A stretch of DNA of 26,435 nt from CAZJCK01 sp964544635 (GTDB taxonomy: Bacteria > Zixibacteria > MSB-5A5 > GN15 > FEB-12), in NCBI GenBank assembly GCA_964544635.1, contig CAZJCK010000050.1, forward strand, positions 1 through 26,435. Reading direction: 5' to 3'. Shown here piece after piece: positions 17,478 to 26,249 of this stretch (positions within the stretch are counted from its first letter, which is position 1; each line of letters starts with the position of its first letter). Below the pieces are notes generated by a model. That model searched no databases. It saw nothing but the letters and a program-made list of their open reading frames with translations, and was not told the DNA's origin. Both the position numbers and the translations under genes were made by a program.

Positions 17478-19862
17478 CTACATCATATCATCCGGGTCGA
17501 CATCGATCACGACCTTCACCGCCGACGCTAACCCGAAGCGACCGTCGCTCGCCTCCCACTCCGTCAGCATGCGCGCCAGTTTGACCGGTTGCATCGTCTT
17601 GATGAACAAGTGCCGGCGGTACTGTTTTCTCAAGTAATACATGGGGCAGGGCGCCGGTCCAAGGATGTGCGCTTCGATCTTTGCGGCGGTGACACGTTTC
17701 TGTAGCGCCTGCTGCAGGGCCGAGGCGGTGGTCGCGAGTATACCCTCACGCGTCGATGAAAGGATGATGCGTACGACGCGGCAGAACGGCGGATAGACCG
17801 CCGCCTTGCGCAGCTCGATCTCGCGATCATAGAACGATCGGTAGTGCTGCGCGGCGGCATCCTCGATGACCGGATTCTCCGGTTGAAACGTCTGTATCAG
17901 CACCTCGCCGATCTCCTCACCTCGCCCCGACCGCCCCGACACCTGCAACAGCCGCGCGAAGGTCTTTTCGGCGGCGCGGAAGTCGGGCAGGTCGAGATGG
18001 CTGTCGGCCGACAGTACGCCAACGAGAGATACGCCCGGGAAGTCGAGCCCTTTGCTCACCATCTGTGTGCCCAGAAGTATGTCATTCTTTCGTTCGGCGA
18101 AGTCGGTGAGGATCTGGTGGGCCCGCTTGCGGCCGGTGGCAGAATCGGAGTCAAGCCTGGCAACGCGGGCATCCGGAAACAACCGCGGCAGCTGTTCTTC
18201 AACTTTCTGCGTCCCCACCCCGCTGTAATCCAACTCGGTTGACTTGCAGTTGCTGCAACTGGAATAATCGGTTATCAGGTAGCCGCAGTAATGGCACGAC
18301 AGCTTCCGGCCCACTTTGTGCCATGTCAGCTTCACCTGGCAATTGGGGCACTCGGGAACGTGGCCGCAGGTGAAGCAGCGCAGTTGTGGCGAGTGACCGC
18401 GACGGTTCAGATAGAAGATCACCTGCTGCTTCTTCGCGAGGCTGTCGTCGGTCTTCTTCTTGAGCGGCCAGGAAACATAGTACATATCCCCTTTCAACCG
18501 TTCGCGCTTCATATCCACGATATGAATCACCGGCAGCCGCGATTTCCCCGGCCGTCGGTGCAGTTCGATCAGCTTGTACCGTCCGGTCAGGGCGTGATGG
18601 TACGACTCGATCGACGGCGATGCGGAGCCGAGCACGATTGGGATGTCGTTGCGCTTAGCCCGCATGATGGCGGCATCGCGGCAATGGAAACGCGGCGAGG
18701 GATCGTCCTGCTTGTACGACGAGTCGTGCTCTTCATCGACCACGATCAGACCGATGTTGTCCAGTGGCGCAAACAACGCCGAGCGCGGTCCGACGACGAT
18801 CTTGTACTTACCGTCACGTATGCCAACGTACGACTCCATACGTTCCCGTGCGGTCATGCCGCTGTGGATGACGGTGACGTCATCACCGAAAAATCCGCGA
18901 AAGTACGCTAAAGTGGTGCCGGCAAGCGCAATTTCTGGTGTGAGTACCAGGGCGGTCATGCCGCCTTTGATGATCTCGCGGCAGAGATGGCAATACACCA
19001 GCGTTTTGCCTGAGCCGGTGATACCGTGAACGAGAAAGGTATTGAAGCTGCCGGCACCGGCCAGGACCGCATCTATAGCGTCGCGCTGCTCATCGGTCGG
19101 TTCGGCGGTGGCGACCTCCGGGCGGGCGGTCACAAAGTCGAGAATGCCGGTCGCGCGTGGCGTTTCGACGGTCTCGAGCAAACCCATCTCGACCGCCTTT
19201 TTGATGAAATGGTCCGACCAGCCGAGGTCGTTCAGTTCGGAGCGACGTTTGGTACCGGTGAACGGCGTCCACGAGCCACCGTCGGTGAGTTCCGACAAAT
19301 CGGCCTTGCGGTTGACGCGGTATCGATTATAGGTGGCCGTTTCGGTCTTCTCGGCGCCGGGCCATTGTTCGACAAGCACGTTTTCAGCGAGCAAGTGCCG
19401 CCAGGCGCTTCGTCCTTCCGACCGCAGCAGCGCCAGGGCCTCCTTGCTGACCGCTTTGCCCGGTTTGGCGCGCGACCGCAAGCGCTCCGGCAGCAGGCCG
19501 AGTTTCCCTTCGCCCCAGATGTACCTGGTGCCCCGGTGGAGTTTCATCGACGGCGGCAGGGCCGACTGCAGGCAATCGGCCGGATTGGCAAAATAGTACT
19601 CGGCCAGCCACATGCAGAACGAAAACAGTTCGTCGGTGAAGTAGGAGTGAATGTCGAGCGGCCGGACAATACTCTTGGTACTGAAACCTGTGGGCGGCTC
19701 GGTCGGGCCGAGATAGAAACCGACTGCGCGAGTCTTGCCAAACGGCACCAGCAGGCGCTGGCCGGGGGTAAGTTCACCAACGCTGTCGGGATGATCGTAG
19801 GTGAAAGTGCGGCGCATCGGACCGGCCACCGCCACCTCGGCGTATCGTTTCGGGTCGGGCAT
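17478..19862 (-). CDS. priA: Primosomal protein N' (replication restart helicase)
   Basis: This 794-residue superfamily 2 helicase restarts stalled forks. The N-terminal 3'-DNA-binding domain (YAEVAVAGPMRRTFTY) is followed by the helicase core with Walker A GITGSGKT near 283 and motif II DEEHD near 375. GSASPSIES and the C-terminal QVSGRSGRGEE are also helicase-core motifs. Eight cysteines as four CXXC-like pairs (CFTCG, CPNCQ, CHYCG, CSNCK, about 488-540) form the two zinc sites specific to PriA. Start ATG 19862 lacks a clear ribosome site. A terminator separates it from the TPR gene upstream, so it probably has its own promoter, which I could not place. Confidence 0.96.
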   Translation of the reverse strand: MPDPKRYAEVAVAGPMRRTFTYDHPDSVGELTPGQRLLVPFGKTRAVGFYLGPTEPPTGFSTKSIVRPLDIHSYFTDELFSFCMWLAEYYFANPADCLQSALPPSMKLHRGTRYIWGEGKLGLLPERLRSRAKPGKAVSKEALALLRSEGRSAWRHLLAENVLVEQWPGAEKTETATYNRYRVNRKADLSELTDGGSWTPFTGTKRRSELNDLGWSDHFIKKAVEMGLLETVETPRATGILDFVTARPEVATAEPTDEQRDAIDAVLAGAGSFNTFLVHGITGSGKTLVYCHLCREIIKGGMTALVLTPEIALAGTTLAYFRGFFGDDVTVIHSGMTARERMESYVGIRDGKYKIVVGPRSALFAPLDNIGLIVVDEEHDSSYKQDDPSPRFHCRDAAIMRAKRNDIPIVLGSASPSIESYHHALTGRYKLIELHRRPGKSRLPVIHIVDMKRERLKGDMYYVSWPLKKKTDDSLAKKQQVIFYLNRRGHSPQLRCFTCGHVPECPNCQVKLTWHKVGRKLSCHYCGYLITDYSSCSNCKSTELDYSGVGTQKVEEQLPRLFPDARVARLDSDSATGRKRAHQILTDFAERKNDILLGTQMVSKGLDFPGVSLVGVLSADSHLDLPDFRAAEKTFARLLQVSGRSGRGEEIGEVLIQTFQPENPVIEDAAAQHYRSFYDREIELRKAAVYPPFCRVVRIILSSTREGILATTASALQQALQKRVTAAKIEAHILGPAPCPMYYLRKQYRRHLFIKTMQPVKLARMLTEWEASDGRFGLASAVKVVIDVDPDDMM

Positions 19863-19873
19863 ATCTGAATATG

Positions 19874-19903
19874 AAAAAAGGGCCGGCAGACTGCCAGCCC
19901 TTT
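19874..19903 (-). terminator. Rho-independent terminator of the TPR gene
   Basis: A 12-bp stem (19877-19888 with 19892-19903; one U-G pair on the RNA) and a 3-base loop are followed on the minus strand by TTTTTTC. It lies 28 bases past the TPR gene stop and just before priA. Confidence 0.88.
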
Positions 19904-19931
19904 AGTCGGACTTCTGTCACAGATGTGCGGC

Positions 19932-21308
19932 TTACAGCTCAGCCAGCATCTGCTCAACTTTCTTTCGTTTTTCCGGCATGTTCAGTTCGCGGTACAGGTC
20001 GACCAGCCGTTCCAGAACTTCCTTCTCCTTCGCCTTGAGGTCCACCGCCGCCTGATAGGCATTGGCGGCATCCTCGAAGCGCTGTAACTGCAGGTAGGAA
20101 TCACCGAGCGTCACCCAGTAATCGTATTCCTGCGGTGCAATCTCGGTGAGTTTCTGGAAGGCCTGGGCGGCTGCCTGATAGTCGTTGAGCACGTACGAAA
20201 TCATGCCGTACTCACTGGCCACGAATTCGTCATCAGGCGCCATCTCAAAGACTTGCGCGAAGTATCCTTTGGCCGAATCGAACAGTCTTGTCCGTTCATC
20301 CTGCCAATAGGTAACCTTCTCCGGCATCTCCCGTTCACGATAGTACGACGCCGAGTCGTTGGCCTCGCGCGCTATCTGGTTAAAATATCGCCCGACATTG
20401 CTCCAGGCGTCGACATTGGTCGAATCCATCTCGATAATGTGCATGTTGACGATCTTGGCCGAATCGTACATCTGGCAGTTGTTGAGGCAGATCGCCAAGT
20501 TGGTTCTCACCCCGAGATCATCGGGCGCCAAATTGGCCAACTCGTTGAAGTAGCTAGCCGCCTTGCAATAGTCGTTCTGCTGCACATACGTGTAGGCGAT
20601 TTCATTGATAAGGTTCGGATTGGTTTCCTCCGAGGCGGCCAGGCCCTTCTCCATCCACTGCACCGCCTTGTCGTACTCCTCGCGCAACTGGTAGGCATTG
20701 CCCATGGCGACAAAGGCGCGGTGATCCGACGAATCGAGGGTGATGGCCATGTTGAAGTTTGTCACGCAGGAGTCGAGATTGGCATCGACACCCTCGGTGG
20801 CGAAGCTGATGGTAAACGAATCGGTGGCGGTCTTGAGCTGCTCCTGGAACTCGTTCACCTTGGTGAGTTGCCCAACGCCGGCGTTGTAGAATAGTCGCCA
20901 GTACCGCACAACCGTCGAGTCGGACTTCTCGACATACTCGTCGCAATCCTTGCGGTAGTCCTTGTCGATCTCTTCGTTTTCGCAGGTCCAGTGCAGCGAA
21001 TCAACGATGGTCCGGAATTTGGCGACCCACTCCGGCTTTTTGCTGAAGTCGGATTCCTTTTCCAGAAAGTCGATGTATATCGACGCCGTGAGGCTGAGTG
21101 CCTCAGCGTGCGGCCCATAATGCATACCCAGCGAGTCCAGCATGGCAATGGCATCGCGGTAGCGCGATGTATCGCCGCTGAGGATGTGAATCTTGGCCGA
21201 CTTAATGTAGGCGCCTTCCGGCAGCTTGCGCCCCCGCTTGGCGTCGGAAACGCCGTACAGCATGGTGCACGCCAGCAGCGCCAGCAGTAATGTCTTAGCG
21301 AACTTCAA
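19932..21308 (-). CDS. Exported tetratricopeptide-repeat protein
   Basis: This 458-residue protein has an N-terminal signal peptide, MKFAKTLLLALLACTMLYG followed by VSDA. LLAC could also act as a lipobox, with Cys14 as the lipid anchor. The rest is helical TPR repeats, clear in AFVAMGNAYQLREEYDKAVQ, then NEIAYTYVQQNDYCKAASYF, and near the end DYWVTLGDSYLQLQRFEDAA. TPRs make protein scaffolds, but the partner cannot be named. Start codon TTG 21308 is chosen for the strong GAGGAGG five bases upstream; the frame runs open to 21383 but that part contains the promoter. It has its own promoter with a CRP-type operator and its own terminator, so it is probably a single-gene unit. Confidence 0.88.
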   Translation of the reverse strand: MKFAKTLLLALLACTMLYGVSDAKRGRKLPEGAYIKSAKIHILSGDTSRYRDAIAMLDSLGMHYGPHAEALSLTASIYIDFLEKESDFSKKPEWVAKFRTIVDSLHWTCENEEIDKDYRKDCDEYVEKSDSTVVRYWRLFYNAGVGQLTKVNEFQEQLKTATDSFTISFATEGVDANLDSCVTNFNMAITLDSSDHRAFVAMGNAYQLREEYDKAVQWMEKGLAASEETNPNLINEIAYTYVQQNDYCKAASYFNELANLAPDDLGVRTNLAICLNNCQMYDSAKIVNMHIIEMDSTNVDAWSNVGRYFNQIAREANDSASYYREREMPEKVTYWQDERTRLFDSAKGYFAQVFEMAPDDEFVASEYGMISYVLNDYQAAAQAFQKLTEIAPQEYDYWVTLGDSYLQLQRFEDAANAYQAAVDLKAKEKEVLERLVDLYRELNMPEKRKKVEQMLAEL

Positions 21309-21354
21309 GGTGACCTCCTCACACGTTCGGCTCAATCTCTGTCTGTAGCCAGCC

Positions 21355-21383
21355 AATTTATTGTGACACAAATCACTTGTCAA
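21355..21383 (-). promoter_or_regulatory. Promoter of the TPR gene with an embedded CRP-type palindrome
   Basis: On the minus strand, a perfect -35 TTGACA (21383-21378), a 17-base spacer and -10 TAAATT (21360-21355) precede the start codon by about 46 bases. The spacer contains AGTGATTTGTGTCACA, a 9-of-10 match to TGTGA-N6-TCACA. A factor bound there would overlap polymerase contacts, which suggests repression. Confidence 0.6.
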
Positions 21384-21395
21384 CGATTTGGCGCA

Positions 21396-22766
21396 TTAGC
21401 GACGCGTGAACCTGACCGTAAACTCCACCGTCATGGTCGAATCGGCCGGGATCTCGAGATTGAACGTTATGGTGCTTATATCTTCCTTCTCATATTCCAC
21501 GGGAGCCTTGAGAATCTCCCAGTATCCATATAACTTCTTCGTCACTTCAACCGTCACCGCTTCATCTTCCTTGCGGTTGCGCAGCTCGATCTGGAAGGTC
21601 TGGTCCTCGACCTTGTCCGAAATGCGCTGGCGGTCGATTACCTTATACTCACCAACCACGTCGAACGCCGTCCCGATCACCAGTTCCACTTCTTCCTCGC
21701 GCGGGGTGTGGTCGATACGGTCTTCACCCAGGAGGATCAACGAACCGTCGGCATCATCCGCCTTGAAGACGCGTACCCGGCCGGCCGGCAGCGGCAGCCC
21801 CAGGCCGGTCTCTTCGCTGTTGGTAAACGCCAGCGTAACTTCAACTTCGGCGCCGTTGTTATCGGGCCGATAGCGCAGGCGTTTCTCGGTCTCGACCGTG
21901 GCCGGCTCAAACAACGATATCTGCTTGATCTCATTGTTGGCCACAGTGGCAGTGCGCGGCAGCGTATACAGGTGGTACTCGAAGAACGCCTTCTCTTCAA
22001 ACCCGGCCGCCTTGCGTGGCGCCACTGACTGCAGCTCTATCATGGGGCGATCGTATTCCTGTCGCGGCTGCTCGGCACGGTGAATATCGCCGGCCACCAG
22101 TTTCAGCCTGGCATCCTCGTAAGTCTTGCCGGAGCGGTTGTCGATCGACGACCATCCCGACCAGTCGAGTTCGGTCTCGGCTTCGTTGAGCACACCGACA
22201 TACTCGGCCGACCAGGTCATGCCGGATGTCTGGTAGCTGACTTCGGTTTCCCGCTTGCCCGAGATGTCTGACGAGTACAGCCAGAAGAGGGTGGGGCGAG
22301 TAATCAAACCGTCGGGGAGGCTCGGAAAATTGACGAAAATAATCTCGCTCATTGACACCATCTTGATCGAACCGCCGGCCTCGCGCAGGACAGCATTCCC
22401 GCCGGCCGACAGGAGCGTGCCGGTATACACGTCGCCATCCTTACTGACCAGCTCGATTTCCTTGTCGATATACTTGGCCATCATCTTGCCCGAATTGACC
22501 AGGTCGAACTGGTAGTTTTGTTCGAGGATGGTGACCGCCGCGGCATCGCTGGTCAGGCCGAAGCGCACCGAGGCCGGATCGATTCGGGACGGTACGTCCT
22601 GGAAGGCGAGGCGTCCGACGCCCTTTTCAAAGGTCAGGGTTCGCTTCTCGCTGATTACGCCGAGGTCGGAGTTGTAGACAGTGACGGCGATGTCGTCGGC
22701 GCTGACAGCGGCAGCAAGACCGAGCATCAAACCGAGCATCAATGTGTAAACAAGTGACCTTTTCAT
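21396..22766 (-). CDS. Exported DUF4139 domain protein
   Basis: This 456-residue protein has a signal peptide (MKRSLVYTLMLGLMLGLAAA before VSADD). It shows the DUF4139 pattern: an N-terminal part with AVTVYNSDLGVISEKRTL, then SGMTWSAEYVGVLNE and ELDWSGWSSIDNRSGKTYED. The last part is beta-rich, with FTNSEETGLGLPLPAGRVRV and an immunoglobulin-like tail ending VEFTVRFTRR. Members are secreted proteins of unknown function. ATG 22766 follows AAAGGAGCC. It lies between the squalene-synthase-like gene (109 bases upstream) and the TPR gene on the same strand. The 109-base space contains a ccggatccgg palindrome at about 22800-22809 but no promoter I would defend. Confidence 0.88.
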   Translation of the reverse strand: MKRSLVYTLMLGLMLGLAAAVSADDIAVTVYNSDLGVISEKRTLTFEKGVGRLAFQDVPSRIDPASVRFGLTSDAAAVTILEQNYQFDLVNSGKMMAKYIDKEIELVSKDGDVYTGTLLSAGGNAVLREAGGSIKMVSMSEIIFVNFPSLPDGLITRPTLFWLYSSDISGKRETEVSYQTSGMTWSAEYVGVLNEAETELDWSGWSSIDNRSGKTYEDARLKLVAGDIHRAEQPRQEYDRPMIELQSVAPRKAAGFEEKAFFEYHLYTLPRTATVANNEIKQISLFEPATVETEKRLRYRPDNNGAEVEVTLAFTNSEETGLGLPLPAGRVRVFKADDADGSLILLGEDRIDHTPREEEVELVIGTAFDVVGEYKVIDRQRISDKVEDQTFQIELRNRKEDEAVTVEVTKKLYGYWEILKAPVEYEKEDISTITFNLEIPADSTMTVEFTVRFTRR

Positions 22767-22875
22767 ATTTCCGGCTCCTTTACTTATACCCGTTCATACC
22801 GGATCCGGGTACAAAGTCGATTGTGGTATTGAAGTTCATTCAGACTAAGTACCGCGCCGTCGGCGCTTTCTTCCA

Positions 22876-23820
22876 CTAAAAAGCGCGGTCGTTGAAACGG
22901 ACAATAGTGCTGTTGATGCGCTCCTCGACAGCGTCCGGCAAAGGGAGTGTGGTCGCCTCGGAAAAGGTCTGATCTGGTTCGTTAAGTCGTTCATAGATTT
23001 GGAGATACAATTCGTAAATCAGTTCCAGCGACAAGCTGTAGCGAGGTTCCAGCTGCGGTTCGAGACGGTCCAGCGTCCGCCGTGCCCGCGCCCGATAATT
23101 CTCCGCGCAGCGAAGATAGAAGTCCATGACAGCGCGCACCTTAGCAGGCATTTCACCCGATTCAGCGGCTGTCCTGAGATCGGCGTGAGCGACGTCGTGC
23201 TCGGCCAATATATTGTCCCCAAAATAGTTAAGGCCCCGTCTCTGGTCTTTCTCGAAATCTCTCAGGATATGTACGACATATGAAAACCGCGCCAGCATGC
23301 GCGCCGACGACCGGATATCAAATAGCGGCGGCAGACAACCGTGCTCGGCACAGCGCACACCGCACAGGTGCAAGAAGATAGAGGCGGGGGCCACCGCCGC
23401 TCCTTCGGAGTACCGTATAAAGGAGCGCAGGGTAGGGAAACGGTCGTTATAAATGTCCCAGATCATCGCCTCGGCCAGCTTTTCCCATGGCCAGATCGGA
23501 ATGGCGAACCGCTCTGTCATTTCCAGCAACTGGCGCTGGAACGGATCAGTGCCGAGTTGACGCTTCAGCCCGCGCACCCAGTCGTTGATCATCGCCGTCA
23601 GCGTTACTTTCTCCTGCTCAGCCAATTCACGGACTTCGGCCTTGCGGTTGTCGACCAGGTCATCGAGCACTCGCATCGAGCGGTAACAGACCTTGAACGC
23701 CTCATACCGGTCCTTTTCCCACACCCTGGCGCCGATATCGAGGATCGGGTTGGTGAGTATCTCGGAGAAATCGAGTTCGAGGGCAAAATCGAGGTCGGAT
23801 TTAGGTTGGTTCGAGGTCAT
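22876..23820 (-). CDS. Squalene/phytoene synthase family protein
   Basis: This 314-residue all-helical prenyl-transferase-fold protein carries both Asp-rich motifs of the head-to-head condensing family. These are DDLVD at 53-57 within YRSMRVLDDLVDNR, and DFEKD near 187 within HILRDFEKDQRRGLNYF. It should therefore bind two prenyl diphosphates via Mg2+, making squalene, presqualene diphosphate, phytoene or similar. No partner carotenoid or hopanoid gene (hpnE, crtI, shc) is in the window, so the product cannot be chosen. ATG 23820 is preferred; a GTG at 23853 is possible, and neither has a strong site. It is divergent from the glycosyltransferase, with 81 bases between starts. Confidence 0.85.
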   Translation of the reverse strand: MTSNQPKSDLDFALELDFSEILTNPILDIGARVWEKDRYEAFKVCYRSMRVLDDLVDNRKAEVRELAEQEKVTLTAMINDWVRGLKRQLGTDPFQRQLLEMTERFAIPIWPWEKLAEAMIWDIYNDRFPTLRSFIRYSEGAAVAPASIFLHLCGVRCAEHGCLPPLFDIRSSARMLARFSYVVHILRDFEKDQRRGLNYFGDNILAEHDVAHADLRTAAESGEMPAKVRAVMDFYLRCAENYRARARRTLDRLEPQLEPRYSLSLELIYELYLQIYERLNEPDQTFSEATTLPLPDAVEERINSTIVRFNDRAF

Positions 23821-23901
23821 GTCTGATAATAATATAGAGCAGCGAACATTCACAAGAACAGGATACCATCATTTACACTGCTGCCAACGATTGACTGATC
23901 T

Positions 23902-25098
23902 ATGCCGCAACCAATAAAGCTGCTCGTTCTCACCCATAACTTTCCCCGTTTTTCGGGCGACTATGCCGGAATCTTCGTGTCGCTATTGTGCCGCAAATTG
24001 AAGGCGCACGATATCGATCCGATTGTCCTGGCGCCGCACGATCCGGGACTGCCGGAGAAAGAGACTTTGGACGGGGTGACGGTGTATCGCTTCCGCTATG
24101 CCGATCGTGACGAGGACGAGAACATCGCGTACCGCGGCAACATGCACCAGCTGGTGCTCGGTTCAGTGACCGGCATCTTCAAGTTCAAGCAGTTTCTCGA
24201 TCGCTTTCGCAAGGCGGCGCTCGAGCTTATCGAGAAAGAGCAGATCGACGTTGTCTCCGGTCACTGGCTGGTGCCCAGCGGCATCATCATGAAAACGATC
24301 CTCCGCAGGAATCCGCGGCCGCTGGTGCTGTCGTCGCACGGCACCGATGTCCGCCTGATGAAGAAGTGGATGCGTGTCACCTACCGCTACTTCAAACCGT
24401 TCGTTTATCATATGCATCGCTGGACAGTGGTGTCATCATTCCTTCGCGACGAAATTCTGTCGATAGACAAAAGCCTCGAACCGCTCCTCACCGTGCTCCC
24501 CGTCCCTCACGACGAAAGCCTGTTCGATCGCGACAGTTCTATCGAGCGCGACCATAACCTGATTGTGTCGGTGACACGGTTCACCGAGCAGAAACGAGTC
24601 GACCGATTGGTCAAAGCGTTTGCGCTGGTAAAGGACGCGCACCCGCAGGCCCGGCTCGACATTTACGGCGCCGGGCCGCTGGCCGGAAAGGTGAGGGAAT
24701 GGATCGATACGTTTGGCTTGAATGATGCCGTGACCCTCAAGGGGACTGTTGATCAGAAGAGCCTGCGACAGATCTACAACGCCGCTTCGGTCGCCGTGCT
24801 CAATTCCTACCGCGAGGGGTTCGGGCTGGTCTTGTCCGAGGCGATGATGTGCGGCGCGGCGGGGGTTGGCGTTGATTCGGGCGGTATCACCGATATTATT
24901 CAGCACCAACAGACCGGCCTGCTGGCACAGCTTGACGATGTCGGCTCGCTCGCCGAACAGCTCAATCGACTACTGGCCGACCGTCAACTGCGCGACCGAC
25001 TGGCCGACGCCGGCTATGCCTACGCTCACGCCACCTATGCCTCGGGGCCGCTGGCCGAACGGTATGCCGCGCTGATCCGGAGCGCTGCCGAGGGCTGA
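23902..25098 (+). CDS. GT4-type glycosyltransferase
   Basis: This 398-residue GT-B enzyme makes retaining glycosidic transfers from a nucleotide sugar. The N-terminal acceptor domain begins KLLVLTHNFPRFSGDYAGIF, a typical GT4 opening with a glycine-containing loop. The C-terminal donor domain has VSVTRFTEQKRVDRLVKAF, then LDIYGAGPL and the EX7E motif EGFGLVLSE near 305. Sugar and acceptor are unknown; cell-envelope or exopolysaccharide work is usual. ATG 23902 has no clear ribosome site. The next gene on the strand begins 54 bases after its stop. Confidence 0.92.
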   Translation: MPQPIKLLVLTHNFPRFSGDYAGIFVSLLCRKLKAHDIDPIVLAPHDPGLPEKETLDGVTVYRFRYADRDEDENIAYRGNMHQLVLGSVTGIFKFKQFLDRFRKAALELIEKEQIDVVSGHWLVPSGIIMKTILRRNPRPLVLSSHGTDVRLMKKWMRVTYRYFKPFVYHMHRWTVVSSFLRDEILSIDKSLEPLLTVLPVPHDESLFDRDSSIERDHNLIVSVTRFTEQKRVDRLVKAFALVKDAHPQARLDIYGAGPLAGKVREWIDTFGLNDAVTLKGTVDQKSLRQIYNAASVAVLNSYREGFGLVLSEAMMCGAAGVGVDSGGITDIIQHQQTGLLAQLDDVGSLAEQLNRLLADRQLRDRLADAGYAYAHATYASGPLAERYAALIRSAAEG

Positions 25099-25107
25099 CC
25101 TCTTCGC

Positions 25108-25135
25108 TTGCATAAAATACAGTAATTGGTATATT
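25108..25135 (+). promoter_or_regulatory. Possible promoter of the cytidylate-kinase-like gene
   Basis: TTGCAT (25108-25113), a 16-base spacer and TATATT (25130-25135, 5 of 6 with consensus) precede the gene. The -35 box is weak, and the predicted transcript start (about 25142) falls almost on the ribosome site, so read-through from the glycosyltransferase gene remains possible. Confidence 0.35.
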
Positions 25136-25152
25136 TTTTGATGGAGGTGAAC

Positions 25153-25869
25153 GTGACCTCTATTGAGGCGATTATAAACCGCCAACTGCTTCAATGGGAA
25201 AAGCAGCAGGAACTCCGCCAGCAGAAAAAGCAGAAGGCACCCAGACCGTACCCGATCATCACGGTGTCGCGCCAGACCGGCAGTCGCGGGTCGTACTTTG
25301 CCTCGCGCCTGGCCCAGCGTCTCGATTTTCAGCGGCTGCACCGTGAGGTTATCGAAGAGATCTGCCGCTCTTCGGGCTACCGCAAGCGACTGGTCGAGTC
25401 GCTCGACGAACACTTTCGCGGCCAGCTCGACATGCTCGTCGAATCAATTCTCACCGGCCAGTCGTTCGACCACCGGGACTATATCCATCACCTCACCAAA
25501 GTCGTGCTGTCGATGTCGCGCCTCGGCGGCGTCGTACTGATGGGTCGCGGCGGCAGTTTCATCGTCGGCCCGCACCGTGGCTTCCACCTGCGCTTTATTG
25601 CACCTGTTGGGAAAAGGGTCGACAACTTGATGAAGTACGTCGGCTTGTCGAAACTTGAGGCTACTGAGCGAATCAGTTGCTCGGACAAGGGACGGCGGGA
25701 ATTCATCCAGCACCTGTTCGACGCCGACATCGACGATCCCCACGCTTACGACATGGTGATCAACTCGTCGCTGATGGATGTGGAGGACCTGGTGGAGGTG
25801 GTGATGCGCGCAGTTGGGGCCAAGATCGACAAGCTGACGTATCTTGACCACGACCAGCCGGCCGCCTAA
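25153..25869 (+). CDS. Cytidylate-kinase-like family protein
   Basis: This protein of about 238 residues is of the cytidylate_kin2 type. A basic/Gln-rich N-terminal helix (QLLQWEKQQELRQQKKQK) leads to the P-loop region ITVSRQTGSRGSYFASRL. As in this family, it lacks the Lys of a classical Walker A. Then come LHREVIEEICRSSG, VVLMGRGGSFIV and a C-terminal YDMVINSS, where CMP kinases end their core. True substrate is unproven. The start is GTG 25153, five bases after GGAGG; ATG 25141 would bury that site inside the gene. Its stop overlaps the stop of the convergent CoA-binding gene by three bases. Confidence 0.82.
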   Translation: MTSIEAIINRQLLQWEKQQELRQQKKQKAPRPYPIITVSRQTGSRGSYFASRLAQRLDFQRLHREVIEEICRSSGYRKRLVESLDEHFRGQLDMLVESILTGQSFDHRDYIHHLTKVVLSMSRLGGVVLMGRGGSFIVGPHRGFHLRFIAPVGKRVDNLMKYVGLSKLEATERISCSDKGRREFIQHLFDADIDDPHAYDMVINSSLMDVEDLVEVVMRAVGAKIDKLTYLDHDQPAA

Positions 25870-26249
25870 AACTGCCCCGTCCGCAGCATGACCAGGGTGC
25901 AAGCCTCGACCACTTCGATATCGTTCTCGCGCAGCTTCTCGGCCAACTCCGGATTCTCGGCCCCCGGATTGAAGATGACCCGTCGCGGCTTCAGCTCCAG
26001 GATCTCATCGAGCTTCTCATCGGAAATCTTCGAGTTGACGTACATCGTCAGGGTATCGATCGGATCGCTGATATCGGCCAGCTCGCGTACCCCCGCCACA
26101 CCGTCGACGGTATGGCCGGCCGGGTGAACCGGGATCGGCTGGTGACCGTGATCCTTGAGCATACGCACAGCCATATACGAATAGCGATCTTCTTTCGGTG
26201 AGGCGCCGAGGACAGCGACGCGTGAATGTTCCGGGGCTTTGGTTGCCAT
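25866..26249 (-). CDS. CoA-binding domain protein (YccU-type)
   Basis: This 127-residue single Rossmann-like domain has VAVLGASPKEDRYSYMAVR at the N-terminus, HPAGHTVDGVAGVRELADI in the middle, then RVIFNPGAENPELAEKLREN and EACTLVMLRTGQF. This is the stand-alone CoA_binding_2 layout, related to the CoA-binding part of succinyl-CoA synthetase. The biological role is not known. ATG 26249 follows AAAGGAG, a strong site. It is convergent with the cytidylate-kinase-like gene. Confidence 0.92.
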   Translation of the reverse strand: MATKAPEHSRVAVLGASPKEDRYSYMAVRMLKDHGHQPIPVHPAGHTVDGVAGVRELADISDPIDTLTMYVNSKISDEKLDEILELKPRRVIFNPGAENPELAEKLRENDIEVVEACTLVMLRTGQF

